DNA of 35,126 nucleotides from UBA2160 sp964588665 (lineage in GTDB: Bacteria > Chloroflexota > Dehalococcoidia > Lucifugimonadales > UBA1123). The position numbers were made by a program, and so were the translations under genes. Shown here piece after piece: positions 7,877-15,858 of this stretch (its first letter is position 1; each line of letters begins with the position of its first letter). The stretch lies in contig CAZPQQ010000032.1 in NCBI GenBank assembly GCA_964588665.1, positions 1 through 35,126 of the forward strand. The letters are read 5' to 3'. The notes beneath the pieces are model-generated. The model searched no databases. It was not told where the DNA came from and saw only the letters and a list, made by a program, of their open reading frames with translations.

Positions 7877-8317
7877 TCAGCCCTCCTGTCCTGATTCGAT
7901 CAACCGCTTCAGGTTCTTGTGATCGCTCTCGAGCTGCTTCTTTATCCTCATGCTCATCAACGGTCCGGCCAATGCCGTGATCCCGCCCGGCGCGGCCTCC
8001 GTGACCGTGTGGAGCTTGGCGCCTTGTCCGACCGCTTCGACGGTGTAGGCCATCATCATGGGAAACGGCCCCGATGTGCTGCGAACGGTGTAACGCCTGC
8101 CAGGATCGAACTCGGTCACCTCGAACTCATGCTCCAGGCTTTTGCCCATGGCTCGGTTCACGATCCGGCAAGTCGTCCCGACGCCGACGGGACCCTCCGA
8201 AGTCTGGACCGCTTCCACCGCATTCTCGGCCCACTGGGTGAACTTCGAGATATCAGCTATGAAATCCAGCACTACGCCAACTGGCCGATCGATTGTTATT
8301 TCGAGTTCAACTCTCAA
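7877..8317 (-). CDS. SRPBCC (START/polyketide cyclase-like) family protein
   Basis: The 146-aa protein has the length and pattern of a single helix-grip SRPBCC domain: an N-terminal strand VELEITIDRP, the helix VVLDFIADISKFTQW, the turn GPVGVGTTCRI, then FEVTEFDPGRRYTVRSTSGPF and a long C-terminal helix (about 113-140). Such proteins bind hydrophobic ligands in a central cavity; catalytic roles vary and none can be assigned. The start is a TTG (8315-8317) with GAGG about 9 bp upstream; no ATG is available in frame. It is the first gene of the minus-strand run leading into the RACo-like gene and may serve the same pathway. That is inference from spacing only. Confidence 0.82.
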   Translation of the reverse strand: MRVELEITIDRPVGVVLDFIADISKFTQWAENAVEAVQTSEGPVGVGTTCRIVNRAMGKSLEHEFEVTEFDPGRRYTVRSTSGPFPMMMAYTVEAVGQGAKLHTVTEAAPGGITALAGPLMSMRIKKQLESDHKNLKRLIESGQEG

Positions 8318-9203
8318 CGCCTGTTGCCTCTTAGTCTTGCTACGACAAGTGTATTACTTCCATGCCCGCGTTTCCACCTGATTAAAGATGAGAAGCGATT
8401 GGGTGTGTCGCATGACTGACAGGCTATCAGCGAACGCTATGGGCAACTGTGCGATTCTGCCCAACCCCTTCGCCATTCGATCTGGTATGTGCTCGACCAT
8501 CGCGGCGACTGCTCATCTTGTGCATTTGTCGCCTTGACGTAATCGAATTTCGTGGTTTAGTTGTGGGTTCGTTCGGGTAGGGATCACGAAGAAGAGGCAT
8601 GACATTGCACAATCGCGGCGCCTCCCTTGCGGGCGGCTTCGCGGCTGCGTGTTGCTGTGATGCACGACGTGGCGCCTTAGTTGGAGCGTCTCGATGAAGT
8701 GGCGGCCAACATTTGAGGCCACGGCGCTGTTCACTGTCGAGAACTCTGAACTAAAGCTGGTTCGTGTTCGGCGGGACGGCAACCCCTTTGAGGTCGCTCA
8801 GTTACTCAGTCCGGCTCGATTTAGAAGACCAGTGAGGAGGTTGTCGTGGTGGTCTATTGGGTTGAGGCGTCTGAAGGCGGTAGACGGATGACGGTGGTCG
8901 ATTATTGAGGCTTCGTTCGAGGCTGTGTCCGCGACTGACGACCACGATGGCAGACGGTGGCGATACTCATGTCCAGTGCGATCATTTGACGGACAGAAGT
9001 CGGACGACGGCAAGCATCGCGTATGAAAATGGTATGAATAAGACTTTCATGCGTGCTAAACGTTTGAGGAACCCCATCGGTTTTGGTATGCTGAACTAGC
9101 GGTAATCAATGACGAATATGGGGTTGATCGTGTCAATCTTGAACGATTGCGTGGATGCGCCCAGATCGCATTGGCGCCGACAAAACAAGCCTTTTGAGTT
9201 TTG
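8318..9203. other. Gene-poor region of about 0.9 kb
   Basis: No convincing gene is visible on either strand. Open frames of 60-90 codons (for example 8694-8891 and 8905-9099 plus, 8513-8782 minus) lack family resemblance and most lack ribosome sites. An 8-bp inverted pair AACCCCAT (9070-9077) and ATGGGGTT (9118-9125) lies near a promoter-like sequence at 9064-9092. The composition looks less GC-rich by eye than the flanks, so decayed or acquired DNA is possible. Confidence 0.4.
9064..9092 (+). promoter_or_regulatory. Possible extended -10 promoter
   Basis: TTGAGG (9064-9069) and TATGCT (9087-9092) are separated by 17 bp, and the -10 is preceded by a TG-type extension. The transcript would start near 9100, overlap the 8-bp inverted pair and run toward the Lrp-type gene, or give a short RNA. 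Confidence 0.35.
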
Positions 9204-9233
9204 TTGACAGAATTCGTAACAATCCGATATAGT
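9204..9233 (+). promoter_or_regulatory. Near-consensus sigma70-type promoter of the Lrp/AsnC gene
   Basis: A perfect -35 TTGACA (9204-9209) and a -10 TATAGT (9228-9233) are 18 bp apart, 35 bp before the ATG. The -35 box lies inside an interrupted inverted repeat, TTGTT (9201-9205) and AACAA (9218-9222), which could be an autoregulatory operator. The operator idea is speculative. Confidence 0.65.
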
Positions 9234-9267
9234 GTGGCTGAATCACTTAAGAATTGAGGGATATTCG

Positions 9268-9723
9268 ATGGACCAACTAGATGTCAGGATAATCACCCAT
9301 CTACAGGAAGACGGAACCGCCACCAATGCTGGCATCGCCAGGCAGGTCGGTGTGAGTGAAGAGACAGTCCGCCGAAGGCTCAAGAGGCTTATGGCCGACA
9401 AGTTCATCAAAGTCGTCGCGGTGCCTGACGCGGTTCGCATGGGGTATCAGTCGCAGGTGATAATCGGCCTACAGGTCGACGCCGACAAGGTCGACGCCGT
9501 AGCCGACGAGCTCGCCACGATGGATGAAGTCACATGGGTCTCGGTTACCACCGGGTCCTTCGACATCTTCGCTTGGGCGACGCTCAAGTCGTCCGAGGCC
9601 CTGAGCGATTTCCTGCGCAAGCGCGTTGGATTGATCGTAGGCGTTCGGAAGATGGAGACCTTCATCAACCTCGCCAGCAAGAAGGAAGAGTTCGGCATCA
9701 ACATGGGAGCGGTGACGCTCTAA
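9268..9723 (+). CDS. Lrp/AsnC family transcriptional regulator
   Basis: The 151-aa protein begins MDQLDVRIITHLQEDG, the classic Lrp/AsnC start. A helix-turn-helix is at about 18-42 (TNAGIARQVGVSEETVRRRLKRL), and a RAM ligand-binding domain at about 55-140 with the VTTGSFDIFAWATLKSSEAL segment. These regulators form dimers to octamers and respond to amino acids or other small metabolites. The ATG at 9268 is chosen over an in-frame ATG at 9232 because GAGGGA lies at the right distance and 9232 overlaps the promoter -10. The gene stands alone with its own promoter; the palindrome at 9803 lies 80 bp after the stop. The effector and target genes are not evident, but the 2-hydroxyacid dehydrogenase and oxidase genes nearby are possible targets. 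Confidence 0.92.
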   Translation: MDQLDVRIITHLQEDGTATNAGIARQVGVSEETVRRRLKRLMADKFIKVVAVPDAVRMGYQSQVIIGLQVDADKVDAVADELATMDEVTWVSVTTGSFDIFAWATLKSSEALSDFLRKRVGLIVGVRKMETFINLASKKEEFGINMGAVTL

Positions 9724-9802
9724 CGTCGATCCCCTTCCAAACCGTCCTTCCCGTCGTCGGTTGTCTTCGTAAGGCAAGCGGCAGAGTATCGTTGTTCAGT
9801 CG

Positions 9803-9843
9803 TCGTTGAATCTACAGCGACCAGACCGCTGTAGATTCAACGA
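9803..9843. repeat. Perfect 17-bp inverted repeat with 7-nt loop
   Basis: The left arm TCGTTGAATCTACAGCG (9803-9819) and right arm CGCTGTAGATTCAACGA (9827-9843) are exactly complementary around ACCAGAC. A second, alternative pairing uses TATCGTTG (9788-9795) with CAACGATA (9838-9845). No T tract follows, so a Rho-independent terminator is not supported; it could be a protein-binding palindrome, a recombination site or an RNA structure at the end of the Lrp transcript. Confidence 0.85.
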
Positions 9844-10015
9844 TATCACTGCCCCGCACGTGCGACTTTGTTGGAGCCGTCCCCTGTGCGTGTCTGAACG
9901 GAAATCCGTTAGACGCACGATGGCAACATCCGCATTACGCCGCGAGCAGAATCTCGATCCACGGCGATCGTTCCCGTCAATCGAATCGACAGGTCGTAAG
10001 CCGTCTTCGGTGAGT

Positions 10016-10045
10016 TTGACACGCGCTCAAGATTGAACGTACCAT
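10016..10045 (+). promoter_or_regulatory. Sigma70-type promoter of the SAM-like/greA fusion
   Basis: TTGACA (10016-10021) and TACCAT (10040-10045) are 18 bp apart. The -10 overlaps the ATG at 10044, so that ATG would lie upstream of the transcription start (about 10052) and could not be used; this supports the GTG start at 10080. Confidence 0.55.
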
Positions 10046-10079
10046 GGTTGTGCGAATGCTGTTGAGGGGTGACAACACT

Positions 10080-10886
10080 GTGGAGTTGAACGAGCCAACG
10101 ACGCTCTTGTCAGCCGTGGGCGTCTACGTTGGGTCGCTCAAAGAAACTGACGACACGGTTCACAACGAACTGCGTAGATTCGTCGGCTGGTGTGGCCCCG
10201 ACCGAGTCCTGACAGGAATCGCCCCTTCCGTTATCGGCGGCTACGCTGACAGCGTGGCCGGCACCGGCACCACCCCATTAGCGGCCGAACGACTCCAGGT
10301 CGTGCGCAAGTTCCTCACCTACGCGAAGAAAAAAGGCATGATTGAAATCAATCTTGCCCAGCATGTTCGGATTCGCAAACCTCGAGTCAGAAAAACCGCG
10401 GGCGGCCAGGCTGTTGACAGGGACGCGGTCGGGCTTACGCCTGAAGGGCACGCCCAACTCGTCACGCAACTCGATGAACTGAAAAGCCAGCGGGCGCCAT
10501 TGGCCGTGGAAATCCAAAAAGCGGCCGCTGACAAAGACGTTCGTGAAAACTCTCCGCTTGAAGCCGCACGCGAACAACTCGGACAGGTGGAGGCCCGCAT
10601 CCGCGAGATTGAGGCCACCCTGCTCAAAGCGGTGATTCTTGATCCCAAGAACCCGAAAGAAGTGGTCGTGGTTAGTCTGGGCACCGTGGTATGGGTGCAG
10701 GACGTGGAATCGGGTCGTAAGTCGCGTTACACAGTGGTGAGTGCGTCAGAAGCGAACCCAATGGACTCGAAGATCTCAGACGTGTCTCCTCTTGGCAAAG
10801 CCTTCCTGGGGAAACTCAAAGGCGGTGAGGCGCAGGCCGAAACTCCGAGAGGCACGGTTCGGTACAAGATTCTGGGCGTCTCCTGA
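10080..10886 (+). CDS. greA: GreA-type elongation factor fused to an N-terminal recombinase SAM-like domain
   Basis: The first ~100 of 268 residues look like the SAM-like core-binding domain of tyrosine recombinases (TVHNELRRFVGWCG, LQVVRKFLTYAKKKGMIEINLAQHV), with no catalytic domain. A basic linker follows. From about 118 on it is a complete GreA: a coiled-coil hairpin starting LTPEGHAQLVTQLDELK, the tip motif KDVREN with Asp153 and Glu156 matching the acidic residues that position Mg in RNA polymerase, AAREQ, and a C-terminal domain with DVSPLGKAFLGKLKGGEA. GreA rescues backtracked polymerase by stimulating transcript cleavage. The GTG at 10080 has GAGGGG 10 bp upstream; the ATGs at 10044 and 10056 have none and the first overlaps the promoter. 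I recall similar Chloroflexota proteins but cannot verify. A DNA-binding role of the added domain is inference. Confidence 0.88.
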   Translation: MELNEPTTLLSAVGVYVGSLKETDDTVHNELRRFVGWCGPDRVLTGIAPSVIGGYADSVAGTGTTPLAAERLQVVRKFLTYAKKKGMIEINLAQHVRIRKPRVRKTAGGQAVDRDAVGLTPEGHAQLVTQLDELKSQRAPLAVEIQKAAADKDVRENSPLEAAREQLGQVEARIREIEATLLKAVILDPKNPKEVVVVSLGTVVWVQDVESGRKSRYTVVSASEANPMDSKISDVSPLGKAFLGKLKGGEAQAETPRGTVRYKILGVS

Positions 10887-10916
10887 AACGGACCCCTTCC
10901 CCTTGAATACTCGATG

Positions 10917-10945
10917 AAAGGCCGCGTCAGCGGCCTTTGTTTTTT
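10917..10945 (+). terminator. Rho-independent terminator of the greA fusion
   Basis: AAAGGCCGC (10917-10925) pairs perfectly with GCGGCCTTT (10930-10938) around the loop GTCA, followed by G and six T (10940-10945). It lies 31 bp after the stop codon. Confidence 0.92.
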
Positions 10946-11073
10946 GAGAAGCCGTTGTCATTTCGAACTGGATGCTGCAGACGCATAGATCTCACGGACG
11001 CGCTTCGCAAGCAGCATCGGATCTGCCCGGACACCGCCGAACCGACTTCCAACCCAATGGAGCGTGAGACCAC

Positions 11074-13980
11074 ATGACTGCTCGAGTCGCCGAATCGGAC
11101 GCACGGTCGCTGATCGAGATTCTGAAACGCCGTGTTGAAGGCGAGGTGCGTTTCGACAAGATGACACGCGTCCTGTACAGCACCGACGCCAGCATCTACC
11201 AGATCGAACCCATTGGCGTTGTGATTCCGCGCACCGCCGACGATGTGATCGCCGTGATCGAGACCGCGGAGCGCCACGGTGTCACGGTGCTCCCCAGGGG
11301 TGGCGGCACAAGCCTGGCCGGACAGACCGTCGGTCAATCCATCGTCATGGATTTCTCGAAGTACATGCGCAACGTTATCGAGGTGAACCCGGAAGAACGC
11401 TGGGTTCGCACTCAACCCGGCATCGTGCTCGACACGCTCAACCGCCACGTGGCGCCTCACGGTCTTCAGTTCGCGCCCGACCCGAGCACGTCCAGTCGAG
11501 GCAACGTCGGCGGCGCCCTCGGCAACAACTCGTGCGGCGCTCATTCGATCATGTGGGGAAAGACCATCGACAACGTCCACGAACTCGATGTCGTGTTGTC
11601 CGACGGGCAAACCGCCCATTTCGCGGAGCTCAACGGAGGACAACTCGAGACCAGGATGCGCGCCTCCGGGTTGGAAGGCGACATCTATCGGAAGCTGTTT
11701 GACATCGGCGAAGAGAATCGAGACGAGGTGCTGAAACGCTATCCGAAGATTCAGCGCCGTGTCTCCGGCTATAACTTGGACGAATTCGTGGGCGGCAGCG
11801 ACTTCAACATGGCCCGGTTTGTCGTGGGTTCGGAAGGGACGCTGGTCACCATTACAGAAGCGAAGCTTCGTCTCGTCCCCAAACCTAAGGTGGCCGCTCT
11901 GTGCGTTGTGCACTGCACTGAGCTGAACGAATCCATGGAAGCGACCGTTGCCGCCCTCGAACTCGATCCCGCTGCCGTCGAACTGATCGGCAGCATGGTC
12001 CTGCGTCAGGCCAAATCCAACCTGGCCTACGCACGCATTACCGATTTCATCGAAGGCGACCCCGAGGCGATACTGGCGGTCGAACTAACGGGCGACTCGG
12101 ATTCCGAAGTGTCAGCCAAGATGGATCGCCTTGAAGAGCGTTTGGCGCGAGCGGGCCTCGGCTACGCGTTCGTGAGGTTGGTCAAACCGGAGGACCAGGC
12201 GAAGGTATGGGACGTTCGAAAGGCCGGACTGGGTTTAATGATGAACGTGCCGGGCGATGCCAAGCCACTGCCGTACGTCGAGGACACCGCCGTGGCGCCC
12301 GAGGTGCTGCCCGAATTCGTGCGAAGGTTCGACAAGATCGTCCGGGACCATGGAACCGAGGCCGGGTATTACGGCCACGCCAGCGTCGGCTGCCTGCACA
12401 TCCGTCCGCTCATAGACCTCAAACACCAGGACGGAGTGGACAAGATGGTGTCCATCGCCAACGAGATCAGCGACCTAGTTCTCGAGTTCGGCGGTTCGAT
12501 GAGCGGCGAACACGGCGATGGGTTGGTCAGGTCAGGGTTCAACGAGAAGATGTTCGGCAGCCAGCTCTACGACGCCTTCCGTGACGTGAAGCGGGCGTTC
12601 GACCCCAGGGGAATTATGAACCCGGGCAAGATCGTCGACTCACTGCCGATGACCGACAACCTTCGAATGGGCCCTGCGTACAGCACGGCGCCGTTCCGGT
12701 CCGTGTTCGACTACGGCGAAGACAGCAGCTTCGCGCAGGCCATCGAGATGTGCAACGGCCAGGGCGCTTGTCGCAAGGTGCATGGCGGCACGATGTGCCC
12801 ATCGTACATGGCAACGAGAGACGAAGAGCACTCGACACGAGGTCGAGCGAGCGCGTTGAGAGCCGCGATGTCCGGAGCGCTGCCGGCCGGGTCGATGACG
12901 GATCGCCGGCTGTATGAGGTCATGGATTTGTGCCTGGACTGCAAAGGCTGCAAAGCTGAGTGCCCGTCCAACGTCGACATGACCAAGCTCAAGTACGAGT
13001 TCCTGGACAAATATCACGAGGCCAACGGACACTCTTTACGTGAGTGGATCTTCGGGAACATTGGCGCTTTGAGTCGACTTGGATCGTCTTTCGCCCCGAT
13101 GTCCAACTGGATGGCAAAGCCGGGATTCGTTCGCCAGATGCTGGAGAAACAGGTTGGCATCGACAAGAGACGTCCGCTGCCTGTGTTCGTCAGCCAGAGC
13201 TTCGTGCAGTGGTTTCGAGCACGGGGAGGTTCGCCGGACTCCGCCGCCAGGCGTGGCCAGGTGGTGCTGTTTCTCGACACATTCACCAATTACAACCACC
13301 CTGAGCTCGGGATGGCTGCGGTGAAAGTGATGGAGGCGCTGGGCTATCAGGTTGTCGTCCCGAAGGTGAAGTGCTGCGGCAGGCCGATGATGTCCAAAGG
13401 GATGATGTCTCGGGCGCGCACAAACGCCAGGGCCAACGTGGACACAGCGTACGAGTACGTTGCAAATGGCGCTAAGCTGGTCGGAATCGAGCCAAGCTGC
13501 ATCCTGAGCTTCGGCGACGACTACGTCGACCTGCTGGGTCGCGATGACGAGCGCGTCCGCGCCGTGGCCGACAGCACGATGCTGGTCGAAGAGTTCGTCC
13601 GGCACGCCCTCCTGGAATCGGGAGGCAGCCTCAGCCTGACACAGAGCAAGCTCCCGGAGAAGATACTGGTGCACGGTCACTGCCACCAAAAAGCCCTTGT
13701 CGGGATGGGGCCGGCCCTCGAGGTGCTGCGAAGCATCGAAGGCTGCGATGTCGTAGAAATTCCCTCGGGATGCTGCGGGATGGCGGGAGCGTTCGGATAT
13801 GAAGCCGAGCACTACGACGTGTCGATGAAGATCGGCGAGGAGACGCTGTTCCCCTCGATCCGCGATCAGTCAGGCGAATTCGTCGTCGTGGCCGAGGGCA
13901 CGTCCTGCCGGCAACAGATCGAGCATGGGACCGGCAAACGAGCGCGCCATCTGGTCGAGGTGCTGGCGGACGCGCTCTGA
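11074..13980 (+). CDS. FAD-linked oxidase / Fe-S / CCG-domain fusion (GlcD-GlpC, YdiJ-like)
   Basis: The 968-aa protein joins an FAD-binding type 4 oxidase to an iron-sulfur subunit. The FAD pocket PRGGGTSLAGQTVG is at 74-87, followed by PGIVLDTLN and GNNSCGAHS, and the C-terminal oxidase signature SGEHGDGLVRSGFN. Cysteines at 560, 566 and 575, then CLDCKGCKAECP (620, 623, 626, 630), mark the Fe-S region. Two CCG heterodisulfide-reductase-type motifs sit at Cys767-768 and Cys900-901. This layout matches D-lactate/D-2-hydroxyglutarate dehydrogenases, which oxidise a D-2-hydroxy acid on FAD and pass electrons through Fe-S clusters to the respiratory chain. GGAG lies 11 bp before the ATG, and the strong greA terminator separates it from upstream transcription. 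Its substrate could overlap with the 2-hydroxyacid dehydrogenase at 5095-6108. Confidence 0.92.
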   Translation: MTARVAESDARSLIEILKRRVEGEVRFDKMTRVLYSTDASIYQIEPIGVVIPRTADDVIAVIETAERHGVTVLPRGGGTSLAGQTVGQSIVMDFSKYMRNVIEVNPEERWVRTQPGIVLDTLNRHVAPHGLQFAPDPSTSSRGNVGGALGNNSCGAHSIMWGKTIDNVHELDVVLSDGQTAHFAELNGGQLETRMRASGLEGDIYRKLFDIGEENRDEVLKRYPKIQRRVSGYNLDEFVGGSDFNMARFVVGSEGTLVTITEAKLRLVPKPKVAALCVVHCTELNESMEATVAALELDPAAVELIGSMVLRQAKSNLAYARITDFIEGDPEAILAVELTGDSDSEVSAKMDRLEERLARAGLGYAFVRLVKPEDQAKVWDVRKAGLGLMMNVPGDAKPLPYVEDTAVAPEVLPEFVRRFDKIVRDHGTEAGYYGHASVGCLHIRPLIDLKHQDGVDKMVSIANEISDLVLEFGGSMSGEHGDGLVRSGFNEKMFGSQLYDAFRDVKRAFDPRGIMNPGKIVDSLPMTDNLRMGPAYSTAPFRSVFDYGEDSSFAQAIEMCNGQGACRKVHGGTMCPSYMATRDEEHSTRGRASALRAAMSGALPAGSMTDRRLYEVMDLCLDCKGCKAECPSNVDMTKLKYEFLDKYHEANGHSLREWIFGNIGALSRLGSSFAPMSNWMAKPGFVRQMLEKQVGIDKRRPLPVFVSQSFVQWFRARGGSPDSAARRGQVVLFLDTFTNYNHPELGMAAVKVMEALGYQVVVPKVKCCGRPMMSKGMMSRARTNARANVDTAYEYVANGAKLVGIEPSCILSFGDDYVDLLGRDDERVRAVADSTMLVEEFVRHALLESGGSLSLTQSKLPEKILVHGHCHQKALVGMGPALEVLRSIEGCDVVEIPSGCCGMAGAFGYEAEHYDVSMKIGEETLFPSIRDQSGEFVVVAEGTSCRQQIEHGTGKRARHLVEVLADAL

Positions 13981-14074
13981 TGCCGGGCTCTATCGTGCGG
14001 CGTCTGGTGCTGCCTCTTCGCTGAGACAACCACTCACCCTGTCGTCTGGCGCAAAGACATAGCTGTATGTCGGC

Positions 14075-14103
14075 GGCCCTTCGACAGGCTCAGGGCGAAC
14101 GGG
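14075..14103 (+). repeat. Third copy of the dispersed repeat
   Basis: The core CCTTCGACAGGCTCAGGG followed by CGAACGGG matches the right arm of the element at 726-882. Here it is a single arm in the gap between convergent flavoprotein genes, where termination or REP-like roles are possible. The rest of this gap (13981-14256) contains a weak inverted pair AAGGGACGA/TCGTCCCTT and no gene. Confidence 0.75.
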
Positions 14104-14256
14104 TTAAGGCACGGGGCTAACGGGCGAAGCCTCAGGCCCTAAGGGACGAGGGCGCCCCATTGTGCGCTTTCAGGTCCACATTATGCGCGACCCTTTTGTC
14201 GCTTTCGTCCCTTCGGTCCCTTGGAACGGCCCGCGCCCAACCACCCTTGATCCGCG

Positions 14257-15858
14257 CTAAACGTCGATCAGCACTCCTGGGTTGAGGATGCCGTTCGGGT
14301 CCAACGCCTTTTTGGTGGCTCGCAGAGCTGTGGCGAAGAGCTCCGGTCGCTCCCCGTCGTACCACGGCCTGTGCAGCTTGCCGACCGCGTGGTGGTGAGT
14401 GATCGTGCCACCGGCTGCCATGATCGCGTCCGATGCAGCTTTCTTTACGGCCGCCTGTTGCTCGGCGTATGCGCCGACTCGATAGGCGCCCGCGTAGGTG
14501 TAGTAGGGCGCCGGGCCATCCGTGTAGACGTGCGTGAACCGGCAGTTGACCGTCCCGCCGCCGCATACCTCTTTCAGCACGCCATTCATGGCTGCTCGGA
14601 CCTTGGCGTCGAATTCGGGCCAGCGGTCCCATGTGATCGACGTCTCAACGGTGCCTCCGACCAGGCCTAAGCCAGCGCCAAGTCCGCCGCCAACGTTAAT
14701 GAATGCATTGCGCCAAGCTCCGACCGCGCCGCCTCGACCCGTCGGCTCGCCGGAGCCGTCGTCGATCAGGATATCCTCGTCGTCGATCTGACCGCCGACG
14801 CCGCGTGCGATCTCGACCGCCGTGCTCATCGGCCAGTTCTGCGGAGTCTCGGCCGACTCGAATCCTATGACCAAAAGGGCATGGCTGCCGTCCAACCCGG
14901 CGCTGTCTCCGGCCAACAACGGGTCCAACAATCGCAGGTTTGCGGGCCAGAGTTTCGCCTGAACGATCTGCCGCGTCGCCTCGTAGCCTTCTTGCCAGGA
15001 GTTGAAGGCCACACCTGCAGTCGCCCTGAATTTGGGGCGCACCTGGATTCGCATCCAAGCCTCACTGATGACGCCCAGGATCCCCTCGCTGCCGAGCGCG
15101 ATGCGGTTCGGGTCGATGCCCGCGCCGCTGCCAGGCAGCCGACGGCTCTCCCACCAACCAGTCGGTGTCAACATCCGCACCGACTCGACGAAGTCGTCGA
15201 TGTGCGTGTGATTGGTCGCGTAGTGGCCGCCGGACCGGGTCGCGATCCAGCCCCCGAGGGTGGAGCCGGTGAAGCTCTGCGGGAAGTGGCGCAACGTCAG
15301 TCCGTGGGGCCGAAGTTGGCTCTCGAGGTCCGGGCCGTACACGCCTGCCTGGATCCGCGCCGCGCGGGACGTCTCGTCGATTTCGAGTATGCGGTCGAAC
15401 TGGTCCATGTCGATGGTCACGACGACATCTCTGTCCTCGGGCGGGGTCACGCCGCCGACAGAGGAGGAGCCGCCGCCGAACGGGATGGCAGCGTAACCTT
15501 TCGGCGAACACCAGTCCAGCACCCGCTCCAATTCTTCCTCCGTTCGAGGATGAGCCACGACGTCAGGTGGATTGGGAAACAAGCCGAACACGGCCGGATC
15601 CTTGTCGTTGTTGCTGTACGAATGTCGAGCCCGCTCGTAGTTGCTAGAGGAGCAAAAGTCTGCCACGTTGTCGGGCGGCGCAACCCGCGGCAAGCGCATT
15701 TCGAGGTCCTCCGCACGCGGTATGGGCGGAGGGATGATTTCGACGCCGTGGCGATCCGAAAGCATGGCCGCGTGCGCCCGGCGTTGAGCGTCGGTGGGCT
15801 CCTCCGACTCCAACCCCCAGGTCCAGAAACTCCTGCGCGACATTGTCTGTGATGCCAT
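14257..15858 (-). CDS. FAD-binding oxidase resembling alkyldihydroxyacetonephosphate synthase
   Basis: The 533-aa protein has FAD-binding type 4 features: IPFGGGSSSVGG (125-136), HFPQSFTGSTLGGWIATRSGG (from His191), and ALGSEGILGVISEA (254-267). A FTHVYTDG motif near 441 and THHHAVGK with His488-490 are characteristic of the alkyl-DHAP synthase (AGPS) branch, where the His triplet is at the active site. AGPS exchanges the acyl chain of acyl-DHAP for a fatty alcohol in ether-lipid synthesis. No other ether-lipid gene is nearby, so a generic oxidase role is equally possible. The start at 15858 is chosen because GAGAGGTGA lies just upstream; the frame stays open to 16122, but that would overlap the divergent gene. 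Both genes share the 251-bp divergent region. Confidence 0.88.
   Translation of the reverse strand: MASQTMSRRSFWTWGLESEEPTDAQRRAHAAMLSDRHGVEIIPPPIPRAEDLEMRLPRVAPPDNVADFCSSSNYERARHSYSNNDKDPAVFGLFPNPPDVVAHPRTEEELERVLDWCSPKGYAAIPFGGGSSSVGGVTPPEDRDVVVTIDMDQFDRILEIDETSRAARIQAGVYGPDLESQLRPHGLTLRHFPQSFTGSTLGGWIATRSGGHYATNHTHIDDFVESVRMLTPTGWWESRRLPGSGAGIDPNRIALGSEGILGVISEAWMRIQVRPKFRATAGVAFNSWQEGYEATRQIVQAKLWPANLRLLDPLLAGDSAGLDGSHALLVIGFESAETPQNWPMSTAVEIARGVGGQIDDEDILIDDGSGEPTGRGGAVGAWRNAFINVGGGLGAGLGLVGGTVETSITWDRWPEFDAKVRAAMNGVLKEVCGGGTVNCRFTHVYTDGPAPYYTYAGAYRVGAYAEQQAAVKKAASDAIMAAGGTITHHHAVGKLHRPWYDGERPELFATALRATKKALDPNGILNPGVLIDV

Larger units (their letters stand above)
9724..10079. other. Intergenic region Lrp gene to greA fusion
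   Basis: The 356 bp hold a perfect 17-bp-arm palindrome (9803-9843) and the predicted promoter at 10016-10045. Nothing else was recognised between 9844 and 10015; an open frame at 9806-10036 has no ribosome site and starts in the palindrome. Confidence 0.5.

Noticed and set aside
8694..8891. 65-codon plus-strand ORF (MKWRPTFEAT...)
   Set aside because: No ribosome site of note and no recognised family; kept as intergenic.
9232..9267. Earlier ATG for the Lrp-type gene at 9232
   Set aside because: It overlaps the -10 box of the predicted promoter and lacks a ribosome site; 9268 has GAGGGA and the conserved N-terminus.
10080..10400. Integrase gene marking a mobile element
   Set aside because: Only the SAM-like core-binding part is present, with no catalytic Arg-His-Arg-Tyr domain, and the frame continues directly into GreA.
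14881..15852. 323-codon plus-strand frame opposite the AGPS-like gene
   Set aside because: Antisense shadow with low-complexity composition and no ribosome site; the minus-strand gene has clear FAD motifs.
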